Assembly (NCBI GenBank): GCA_011522905.1
Contig: WTIB01000270.1
Location: 1 to 18,710 of the forward strand
Direction: 5' to 3'
From: Crocinitomicaceae bacterium
GTDB lineage: Bacteria > Bacteroidota > Bacteroidia > Flavobacteriales_D > Crocinitomicaceae
DNA: 18,710 nt
A program made the translations under genes and the position numbers. Positions 7,892 through 15,315 of the stretch are shown in pieces. The notes beneath the pieces are model-generated. The model was not told the DNA's origin. It made no database searches and saw only the letters and a list, made by a program, of their open reading frames with translations. Within the stretch, counting starts at the first letter, position 1, and the number at the start of each line of letters is the position of its first letter.

Positions 7892-8937
7892 TATTGTTCT
7901 AATAGTGCAGTATTGGTCGTGAAAATGATATGGTCAATATCTGTTCTTACCTCTTTTCCAAAATTTTCTGGGCATACAGGATTACCCTCTGTTGAAGGAC
8001 ATGCTTGGCATGCAATTCGGATACCTGTAATATTACTTGGGTTTGGATCAAAAATAACTCCGACAGCGTTCGGGGCTAAAGGCTCAAAGTCGGAGTATTT
8101 AAATGACTTTAATTGCCAACCATTCCAATCTATTGGAACCTTCAATTTATAAACTTCCTCATCAGTATCAAAAATGTCTGCGCCATTATTTGAGGTATTA
8201 TCATTGAACGGAGCACTAGATTCCGAAATCAAAATATTGATAAATTGACCCGTATGCAAATCTACTGTGTCAGATAAAATACCTAGGTTGATGTAAAAGT
8301 TTTCTGCAGTGACGGGAACCTGAGGTAGGTCAATTTTCAAATCTAGTCTTCCCAGGGACCAGTCCCAGTTTACACGTCCTCCCATTTTGAAATAGCTTGT
8401 TCCCAGCAAAGGATCGTCATTTGCAATATTGAAGGTCATTAGTCCTCCATCTGTATTGAAATAGTTTACGGCATCCGCAGGTAAACCATCCTCAAAGTCT
8501 TCGAACCATACGCCATTCTCATAAGAATTTGTTGCCAAAATAGAGATTGTGTCCCGCAGTGTGTCTGCCTCATCAAGAAAGCTCAATTGAATCGAGCAAT
8601 CTTCTTGCATAAAAAAAGGTACTTGAGAGGGGTTTCCGTTCCATACGACTATATTAGAGTCCAAGGCATCCGAAAAACCGTTAATTTCTTTTGTCGCGTT
8701 TGAGGTCAAACCTAGAATTTCAATCTTCCAAGCAACAGATTTACTGAATTTACAATAAAAACCAACTTCATCATTGTTGAGGAAGTCCGGATTTTTATTG
8801 GTTATGACGAGAGAGTCAATAATGCTTAATTCGCCATACAAGTTATTAATAGGAGGGCCTTCAAAATCTTCTTTGGTACAACCGATAACTCCAATGGTTA
8901 GGGTCAAAAATAGCAGTCGATTCATAATCAGTTTCAT
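7891..8937 (-). CDS. Lipoprotein, candidate surface glycan-binding protein
   Basis: A 348-residue lipoprotein with lipobox VIGC (Cys20), followed by TKEDFE. This acidic patch right after the cysteine resembles the lipoprotein surface-export signals of Flavobacteriia. Residues about 35-135 look like an Ig/FlgD-like beta domain (SVAWKIEILG, then IVVWNG). Residues about 140-345 are a beta-sandwich-like domain that begins WFEDFEDGLP and ends RTDIDHIIFT, as in galactose-binding-like carbohydrate-binding modules. No SusD-like helical repeats are visible. The start codon overlaps the stop of the preceding barrel gene (ATGA, 8934-8937), which supports this start over the ATG four codons later (8925). 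Function is inferred from architecture and neighbours only. Confidence 0.82.
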   Translation of the reverse strand: MKLIMNRLLFLTLTIGVIGCTKEDFEGPPINNLYGELSIIDSLVITNKNPDFLNNDEVGFYCKFSKSVAWKIEILGLTSNATKEINGFSDALDSNIVVWNGNPSQVPFFMQEDCSIQLSFLDEADTLRDTISILATNSYENGVWFEDFEDGLPADAVNYFNTDGGLMTFNIANDDPLLGTSYFKMGGRVNWDWSLGRLDLKIDLPQVPVTAENFYINLGILSDTVDLHTGQFINILISESSAPFNDNTSNNGADIFDTDEEVYKLKVPIDWNGWQLKSFKYSDFEPLAPNAVGVIFDPNPSNITGIRIACQACPSTEGNPVCPENFGKEVRTDIDHIIFTTNTALLEQ

Positions 8938-10694
8938 AGTGTTACGGATAAAATAAACAATAAACGATTGTAGTTGTAATTCAGCTCAGGTTCATCATTA
9001 AATGACATTCCCCAGCTATTGAATTGAATATTTGCATAAACATCATCTCTTAATTTATACATCAATCCTGCAGAGAGTAGATGATCTTTTTGCTTGTAAT
9101 GAGTATTGATAAAATTATTGATGTTTCCGTAATTGTCTCTTTGCGTTAAAAACTCATTCCCATTGGCATTGAATTGTTTGTACGCCAATTGAACAAAAAG
9201 CTTAGGTAAAACCTCGGCATTTAGCGCAATATTTATTTGTTGACCCAAAAGCTGAACTTGCGAAACTGTATCGCCACCTCTAGAGGTATATTCTGCCTCA
9301 TAAGATCCAGAAAGACTCAGCTCTTTTTTCCAATGGAAACCCTCGTTCATATTTATTTTTATTGCTGTTTTAAATAACGCAAAACTTCTTTTATTTGGTG
9401 TGCCTTGCCCTATAAGCTCTCGATAAAAACCCACTTTTGTCATAGATTGTATGACTTTGTTTTTAGGATGAATCTTTGCCTTCAAATCAGCGCCGTTTCG
9501 ATTTGGGGTTGCATCCCCGTACGGCAGTGCGTTTGAATAAACTGGATTAAATACCATTAGATTACTTGATATTTGTTGATTGTATATTCGTTCATCGCTC
9601 AATAGATCAAAAATTGATGTCGGACGCTGTATGAAATTATTAGTGTAATTCGGATAAATCGTATTAGACAGTTCTTGTCCAAAATTGAGCCGTCGGGTCT
9701 GGGCACCAGCACTTCTGAAATTGGGATCAACATAACGATAATTTACCGAAAGTTGAAGGGTTGAATCCTTTTTGACATAGTTGTTTTGAAAATCAAAAAA
9801 TAAACCTTCATTGTAATTCGAAGTAGAATCCTCTACATTGTTTTCAAGTTCTGAATGCAGCCAATACCTTTGTGAAAATCCGCCTTGAATTTTAGATTCA
9901 AATTGGTGATTTTTATGTTTATGTAGCCGTTTAAGTCCGATAAGATATACAGGATTTCGAACAGAGATATTAGATGTTCCACTTGAGGCTACTTCAAAAA
10001 GATTAATATAATGGCTTTTGAGTTCAAGGTTTTTGGTGAGTTTCGAAATTACCGATCCCCCGGTTAGTAATTGATCACTTGAATAAGAAGTGGTACTTAT
10101 TGCATTTGATCCTCGGGGGCGAGTTAAAAAAAGATCAAATTCTAGCGTTCGAATGCCCCGATCAAATTCAAAGGAAAAATCTGATTGTAGTCCCTGTAAC
10201 CTCCAACGATTATCAACATAAAAATTTTCATAATGGATAATATCTCTGTATGGTTTGAACATATCATTTTCGAAAGAAGAAAGCTCTTCATCATCGTTGT
10301 AGAGAGTATAACGAGATTGTTTTAGAAAAAGGTCTCCTAGACCAAATCGGATACTTTTGTTGATTACACCTTTGACCCGAAGCTGCCGAACATTCACAGA
10401 GGTCCCGGAGCCGAAGAACCCCCCAAATGTATTTTGAATCCTCAATTGAGCAAAAATCTCAATATCTTCAATTGGATTGACATGGGTATTTAAATCTAAC
10501 AGGTTGTAGCCATTCGATACATTTTTCGCAGAAAGTGTATCTTCTACTTGTTCATTTTCACCAATAGCGTCTCTTGCATAATAAGATCTTGCAAGTCCAT
10601 CGAACCAGATTTTATCGTTTGATTGACCGAAGCTATCGATAGTAACCATCGAAACGAGAATAATTAAAATAAAAAGGCGTCCGATCTTTCTCAT
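8934..10694 (-). CDS. Outer-membrane beta-barrel protein (second of pair)
   Basis: The 586-residue protein has a signal peptide (about 1-23, SFG before QSND). The rest alternates polar and aromatic/hydrophobic residues in short strands throughout, and it ends in a hydrophobic beta-strand (NRLLFILSVTL), as expected for an outer-membrane barrel inserted by BamA. No TonB box, plug domain or carboxypeptidase-like N-terminal domain of SusC is seen, and it is far shorter than a SusC (about 1000 residues). It is therefore probably a porin-like or scaffold barrel. It starts two bases after the stop of the other barrel gene and overlaps the next lipoprotein gene by four bases. I do not recognise the family. 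Confidence 0.83.
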   Translation of the reverse strand: MRKIGRLFILIILVSMVTIDSFGQSNDKIWFDGLARSYYARDAIGENEQVEDTLSAKNVSNGYNLLDLNTHVNPIEDIEIFAQLRIQNTFGGFFGSGTSVNVRQLRVKGVINKSIRFGLGDLFLKQSRYTLYNDDEELSSFENDMFKPYRDIIHYENFYVDNRWRLQGLQSDFSFEFDRGIRTLEFDLFLTRPRGSNAISTTSYSSDQLLTGGSVISKLTKNLELKSHYINLFEVASSGTSNISVRNPVYLIGLKRLHKHKNHQFESKIQGGFSQRYWLHSELENNVEDSTSNYNEGLFFDFQNNYVKKDSTLQLSVNYRYVDPNFRSAGAQTRRLNFGQELSNTIYPNYTNNFIQRPTSIFDLLSDERIYNQQISSNLMVFNPVYSNALPYGDATPNRNGADLKAKIHPKNKVIQSMTKVGFYRELIGQGTPNKRSFALFKTAIKINMNEGFHWKKELSLSGSYEAEYTSRGGDTVSQVQLLGQQINIALNAEVLPKLFVQLAYKQFNANGNEFLTQRDNYGNINNFINTHYKQKDHLLSAGLMYKLRDDVYANIQFNSWGMSFNDEPELNYNYNRLLFILSVTL

Positions 10695-10696
10695 GA

Positions 10697-12595
10697 TTAA
10701 AATGTGATTTTAAGTTCTAGCATAGTTTCCCAGCCTTTTAGATGGTTTTCAATAAAATTAGGGTCGAAATAGGTGTATCTGTTATGTCTTAAAAAAAGCA
10801 TGGTGTTGTGTGCAATTTTATAGTCCAAACCAACCCCAATCAAAGTATTTTTCTGATTACGGTTTCTAGTGTAATGATAAAATCGTTCCCAACCAATATT
10901 TTCAAAAAAACGATTTGTTGATGAAGCTTCAGGTGCATCTCCTAAGTCTGTGAATTCATTTCCGATTATTTTTTCTATACCATAGCTGATTACCACGATT
11001 GCCTTTGGACTCAATTCCATGCTTAAATCTATTTCCTGACTCAGTTGCTGAATAAGTGCTTGACCTCCGAGTCTTGGAAGAATATTGAATTGACGTTGAC
11101 AGGAATTTAATCGAGTCAGAGAAAAAATGTAAAATTCTTTACCAAAAATGCTGTTGTTATATTTCATCTGGAACTCAATTGTGTTAAAGTATTTTTTAAA
11201 GCTTGGAATACCCGAAGCCGTAGTGTCAATGATATTTACCTCCTCAAAAACACCCCGATATGTAGAATTCAATGCATTATATGGTCCCCAATTTTGACCA
11301 AATAAATAGATTCGGGATAAGGTTTGACTATTGACATTGTGTATATATGAAACTCCTGCATATGAGGTATCGATTTCAGCGAAAACACCTATCCCAGCGT
11401 TCAATTTAAGTCTTCCTATGCTGACATCGGCATTAATGGATCCACCTTGCCGATTATTTACGGGAGCACCGAGACCAACTATAGGACTTTGATAAGGTGT
11501 TCTTATTGTTGATCCTACACCTGCCACGTTTGGAAAAACTTCTAAAACGGAGGTGTTTAAGAAATTACCCGTAACATTGACAAATTGAGGGGAGATTCTG
11601 TAAAGCTGAATTTGGAGGGGAATTTTGGTGGTTTTATCCGTTCTGATGTAGGCAAAAACGGCTTCTCCATAATCTAGTTGCTCGCTAGGACTTTGATAAC
11701 GTCCAATACCCAGCTCAAGTTCAAATTGAATTTTATTCCATTTTTTATGGAGTTCATAGGTGTGTATTGCATAGCTTCTTTTTCCGTTAATCAATGAGTC
11801 TGTATCTGCCCATGAAGATAAAAAGTTGTATCCCATTTTTAGGGACGAACTTAATTCATTTTTAATCTGAAAGCAACCTGTAAAATTGTCACTTGTCTCT
11901 AAAAAAGAACGATTGAAATTACTTTTTCCAATTACCCCTTTAAATGAAAAATGATAAGGTAATTTTAGACCTTGGACAAACAGGCCTTGAAAACCGCGGC
12001 TTCCGTATCGAATTCCTTGGTCAATAAGACCATTATTGTAGTACTTTGAATATCTATCAACGGGATTTTTATTTAGGGGAGTTTGGGGTCGTCTATCGTA
12101 TATGCTCATTCGATTAAATGATCGATTTCCCCATACAGTAAGTCGGCTTTGTCTATACCAAGATACCCCTCCTGATTTGAACGTAAATGTACCGAAGTTA
12201 CTAACGATATTGGTTTTTAGATTAAGTCCAAGTTCGAGTGTTAAGGGGCTTAAATTTCCTTGCGAAGGACCTTTGTAAAGGCTATTGATCATGAGGTCTG
12301 CACCAAAACTAATATTGTCTCTTGTTTTCCCGTTGAGCTTTAATAAAAACATTGGCTCTCTATAATAATCTCCTACAACAATAGCCGTTGTTTTTCCACT
12401 GTTGTTAGGAAAGGTTTCGGTCTGGTTTCTTACAAAACCAAGAAATCTGTAAAAACCAGTGAAACTGATAGAACTGGAAGGATTTTTGAGAGAATTTATA
12501 TTACTGGAAAAAGGGGAGGAGAAGCGACTTGAGTCTTGTCCAAAAAACAATCCCAATTGAAGTGAAAAAAAGAAGCAAAGTGAATACCTAAGCAT
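10697..12595 (-). CDS. Outer-membrane beta-barrel protein (first of pair)
   Basis: The protein has 632 residues from the start chosen here. The ATG at 12595 gives a compact signal peptide (MLRYSLCFFFSLQLGLFFGQ). An in-frame ATG at 12640 would add 15 residues and cannot be excluded. The body shows amphipathic beta-strand periodicity, many aromatic residues, and a C-terminal strand that ends in phenylalanine (WETMLELKITF), the usual outer-membrane barrel signature. No plug or TonB box is visible. It lies directly upstream of a second, apparently unrelated barrel, with a gap of two bases. The pair takes the place in this operon where SusC/SusD would normally sit, so a role in oligosaccharide passage is proposed but not shown. 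The family is not recognised. Confidence 0.83.
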   Translation of the reverse strand: MLRYSLCFFFSLQLGLFFGQDSSRFSSPFSSNINSLKNPSSSISFTGFYRFLGFVRNQTETFPNNSGKTTAIVVGDYYREPMFLLKLNGKTRDNISFGADLMINSLYKGPSQGNLSPLTLELGLNLKTNIVSNFGTFTFKSGGVSWYRQSRLTVWGNRSFNRMSIYDRRPQTPLNKNPVDRYSKYYNNGLIDQGIRYGSRGFQGLFVQGLKLPYHFSFKGVIGKSNFNRSFLETSDNFTGCFQIKNELSSSLKMGYNFLSSWADTDSLINGKRSYAIHTYELHKKWNKIQFELELGIGRYQSPSEQLDYGEAVFAYIRTDKTTKIPLQIQLYRISPQFVNVTGNFLNTSVLEVFPNVAGVGSTIRTPYQSPIVGLGAPVNNRQGGSINADVSIGRLKLNAGIGVFAEIDTSYAGVSYIHNVNSQTLSRIYLFGQNWGPYNALNSTYRGVFEEVNIIDTTASGIPSFKKYFNTIEFQMKYNNSIFGKEFYIFSLTRLNSCQRQFNILPRLGGQALIQQLSQEIDLSMELSPKAIVVISYGIEKIIGNEFTDLGDAPEASSTNRFFENIGWERFYHYTRNRNQKNTLIGVGLDYKIAHNTMLFLRHNRYTYFDPNFIENHLKGWETMLELKITF

Positions 12596-12649
12596 AAGTG
12601 TTTTACATACACTAAGATACCAAATTAATCCAATTTTCATCCTTAATTC

Positions 12650-13825
12650 TTATTCGGTTCGGGATATATCTTTAACACATCGAAATCCTGTATGACTCAT
12701 ACCAGTATCCTGCGAATATGGCATTCTGGCAGATACTCTATAGCTTGAACAGTAACTATCATTACATAGAAAGGATCCACCTCGAATGACGCGTTTGGGA
12801 TCATTGGGTTCTCGGGGGTAGTGCCAAGTAGATGGACCAATAGGGTCTTTTACAATATGTTCGTTTAAGCATCTCTCATAGTAGTTTTCATCATACCAGT
12901 CGGAGCAAATTTCCCAAACATTTCCTGCCATATCATAAAGGCCATACCCATTTGCTGCATAGGTCATAACTGGTGCAATACCTTCATAACCATCCGTTCC
13001 TGTATTTTTAACCGGGAAAATTCCTGTCCAGTAATTGCATTTTTGTGGTCCAGCTTCCAGTGATTGATTTCCCCATGGATATATTTTGTTTTTTAAGCCG
13101 CCTCTTGCGGCCCATTCCCATTCAGCCTCAGTAGGTAGTCGTTTTCCACACCATTCTGCATAAGCTTTAGCGTCTTCATAACTTATATGAACTACCGGTT
13201 CGTTTTCTTTTCCTTTTATTGAGCTTTCGGGGCCAAAAGGGTTTTTCCAGCTGGCTCCTTGAATCCATCTCCACCACTGAGAATAGTCAACCAAGTTAAA
13301 AATCTCTTTATTTGAAATAAAAACCATGGAACCTGCTTGCAGGAAATCTGAGGATGGTTTTGGCGTATTTGGAGGAAGCTGTTCTTTTATAATATTCCAA
13401 TTTATCGGACGTTCTGCAACGGTTTCATAACCTGTAGCTTCAATGAAGGCTGCAAATTGAGCATTGGTCACTTCATGAATATCCATATAAAATGAACTGA
13501 TCTGAACTCGATGACGCGGAAATTCACGAGCCAGTGCCATTTTCGAGTTTTCGGCGCCCATCATATAATCACCAGCTGGGATCAATACCATTTTAGAACT
13601 AGAATCTGTTATTATGGATATTGAAGAATTTATAATTGGAGCTAAATCATCATCTTTCTGTTGCATGCTTTTATTTATTTGTTCGAGCTTTGAAGACTCA
13701 CAACAGCTTTTTTCACATTGATACACACCCTTTTCCTTAGCCTTTTTATTTGATTCCGAATTCTTACATGAGTAAACGAAGAGTAAGATTATGGTAAATA
13801 ATAGGCGAAATCGTTTTAGATCCAT
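12650..13825 (-). CDS. Formylglycine-generating enzyme (SUMF1-type) with lipoprotein signal
   Basis: The 391-residue protein oxidises the active-site cysteine of S1 sulfatases to formylglycine, using O2 and copper. Residues about 78-388 match the FGE/SUMF1 fold: MVLIPAGDYMMG (79-90), FYMDIHEVTNAQF, GKRLPTEAEWEWAARGG (227-243), YPWGN, GYGLYDMAGNVWE and GFRCV. Both copper-binding catalytic cysteines are present in RGGSFLCNDSYCSSYR (Cys354 and Cys359, matching human Cys336 and Cys341). This makes it a true FGE and not one of the many inactive relatives such as GldK. The start at 13825 gives a lipoprotein signal ending VYSC (Cys20) and lies two bases after the preceding sulfatase stop; the in-frame ATG at 13888 would bury the signal. 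Its N-terminal linker has Cys37, Cys41 and Cys42. An envelope location is inferred from the signal. Confidence 0.94.
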   Translation of the reverse strand: MDLKRFRLLFTIILLFVYSCKNSESNKKAKEKGVYQCEKSCCESSKLEQINKSMQQKDDDLAPIINSSISIITDSSSKMVLIPAGDYMMGAENSKMALAREFPRHRVQISSFYMDIHEVTNAQFAAFIEATGYETVAERPINWNIIKEQLPPNTPKPSSDFLQAGSMVFISNKEIFNLVDYSQWWRWIQGASWKNPFGPESSIKGKENEPVVHISYEDAKAYAEWCGKRLPTEAEWEWAARGGLKNKIYPWGNQSLEAGPQKCNYWTGIFPVKNTGTDGYEGIAPVMTYAANGYGLYDMAGNVWEICSDWYDENYYERCLNEHIVKDPIGPSTWHYPREPNDPKRVIRGGSFLCNDSYCSSYRVSARMPYSQDTGMSHTGFRCVKDISRTE

Positions 13826-13827
13826 TA

Positions 13828-15306
13828 TCAATAATTTGAATTGATTTCTTTCAGAGGTGTTTTTTTCCAAGTAATGCCTTCTTGCCATTTCGGCGCATGA
13901 ACTTCAATGAGATAATCATCTAATATTTTTTCAAGTTCTTTCGCCTTCAGTGGATTTTCTTTTTTTAAATCGAATTGCTCTTTCAAATCTGAAGTTAAAT
14001 TATAGAGTTGAATGGATTTGTCGTCTTGAAACTTGAGAAGTTTAAAATCTCCTTTTCTGACAGCGGAATGAGGGCGTTTGATAGCAATTCCATTTCTATA
14101 TGGAACATGAAAGAAGATGCCTTCAACCTTTCTTCTCACATTTTTGAGATTTTCATTGAATAATATCTTTGCGAAACTACCACCATCTGTGTTGTTAAAT
14201 TGCATTTCTTTGCCTCCTGCTAAATGAATAATGGTAGGTAGAATATCACTTCCCGATACCGGGGTTGCAGAATACGAATCAGGTTTAATTCCTGGACCAG
14301 AAACTATAAGAGGAACGCGTATACCACCCTCTAAGGCATCCCATTTACCTCTACTTAATGGGTAATTATAGCTCTTTTCATATTTTTTGGCTCCCGGAAT
14401 ATTGGGTACAGAACCATTATCAGACATGTATATGATATAGGTGTTGTTTTCTATCCCTAATTCTTTTACTTTTTTCATAATCATACCAAGTCCATTGTCA
14501 AGATCGGAAGTCATAGCAGCGAAACCTAAATCTTTTTGATGGGTACCTTGGGGTTTATCTTTAAGCCTTTCGTAGGTGCTCTTTTTGGATTCAATATTCG
14601 CGTGAACGGCATAATGAGAAATTTGTAGATAAAATGGTTTTTGTTGCTTGGTACTCGAAGTTATGAAATCAGTGGCCCTTTTCGTTAATGAGAAAATATG
14701 CTTTGGGTCTTCCTTTATCGTATGTATCCATTGGGATTTGTTATTTACAAAATTTCCGTCTTTATTTTTGGTAGGACCATCGCTCACATCGTATCCCAGT
14801 ACATGAGGCTCACTTCCCATTCCCCATTTTCCAAAATGTGCTGTTCTATAATTGGAATTGATTTTTTTCAATGCTTTAGGTATACTTATGAGTCCATTAT
14901 GATCAATATGATCCGTATTCATCCCAACCCGAATGAGTGAAAGTCTTGCAGGTGTCTTACCGAACTGAATACTGTATCTCGATGGAGCACATACAGGAGC
15001 ACCCGCATAGGCATCTGAAAATCGCATACCGTTCTGAGCTAATATCTCTAAAAAAGGTGTTTCAAAGTAATCACTTTTAGATCCAGATTCATTTTTCATC
15101 ATTTGAACAGAGGTACCATTCCATCCCTGATCATCAGCAAGAATGAAAATGAAGTTAGGTCCAATATTTTTATCAGGTGTTTCCGAAGTATTATTTAACA
15201 TGCCTTCTGAGCAAGAAATCAATGTAAAAACAAAGAGATACAAGCTTAGGTTGAAAAGATTATTTATCTTTCTATACACATAAAGGGGATTTTCTTTAAC
15301 AGTCAT
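13828..15306 (-). CDS. Formylglycine-dependent sulfatase, family S1, lipoprotein
   Basis: A 492-residue S1 sulfatase. After a rather long basic N-terminal part it has a lipoprotein signal (FTLISC, Cys32). The active-site motif CAPSR is at 106-110, with Cys106 the formylglycine site. Asp58-Asp59 (LADDQGWNG), Lys160 (HFGKWGMG), His235 (HYAVHAN), Asp296-Asn297 (MSDNGS) and Lys321 (LSRGKWDALEGG) fit the metal and sulfate ligands. The DNG motif and RGKW...EGGIRVP differ from the other two sulfatases of the operon, so it belongs to another subfamily (S1_16-like is a guess). It lies 9 bases after the preceding sulfatase and 2 bases before the FGE gene that probably matures it. Substrate position on the glycan is unknown. 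Confidence 0.94.
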   Translation of the reverse strand: MTVKENPLYVYRKINNLFNLSLYLFVFTLISCSEGMLNNTSETPDKNIGPNFIFILADDQGWNGTSVQMMKNESGSKSDYFETPFLEILAQNGMRFSDAYAGAPVCAPSRYSIQFGKTPARLSLIRVGMNTDHIDHNGLISIPKALKKINSNYRTAHFGKWGMGSEPHVLGYDVSDGPTKNKDGNFVNNKSQWIHTIKEDPKHIFSLTKRATDFITSSTKQQKPFYLQISHYAVHANIESKKSTYERLKDKPQGTHQKDLGFAAMTSDLDNGLGMIMKKVKELGIENNTYIIYMSDNGSVPNIPGAKKYEKSYNYPLSRGKWDALEGGIRVPLIVSGPGIKPDSYSATPVSGSDILPTIIHLAGGKEMQFNNTDGGSFAKILFNENLKNVRRKVEGIFFHVPYRNGIAIKRPHSAVRKGDFKLLKFQDDKSIQLYNLTSDLKEQFDLKKENPLKAKELEKILDDYLIEVHAPKWQEGITWKKTPLKEINSNY

Positions 15307-15315
15307 TTTTTCCGA

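Noticed and set aside
8934..12595. Barrel genes as SusC-type TonB-dependent receptors
   Set aside because: The proteins are 586 and about 632 residues, well below SusC size, and show no plug, TonB box or carboxypeptidase-like N-terminal domain.
12650..13825. FGE-like lipoprotein as GldK/PorK of the T9SS machine
   Set aside because: GldK-type proteins are FGE-fold lipoproteins without the catalytic cysteines and lie next to gldL/M/N. This one has both cysteines and lies among sulfatases.
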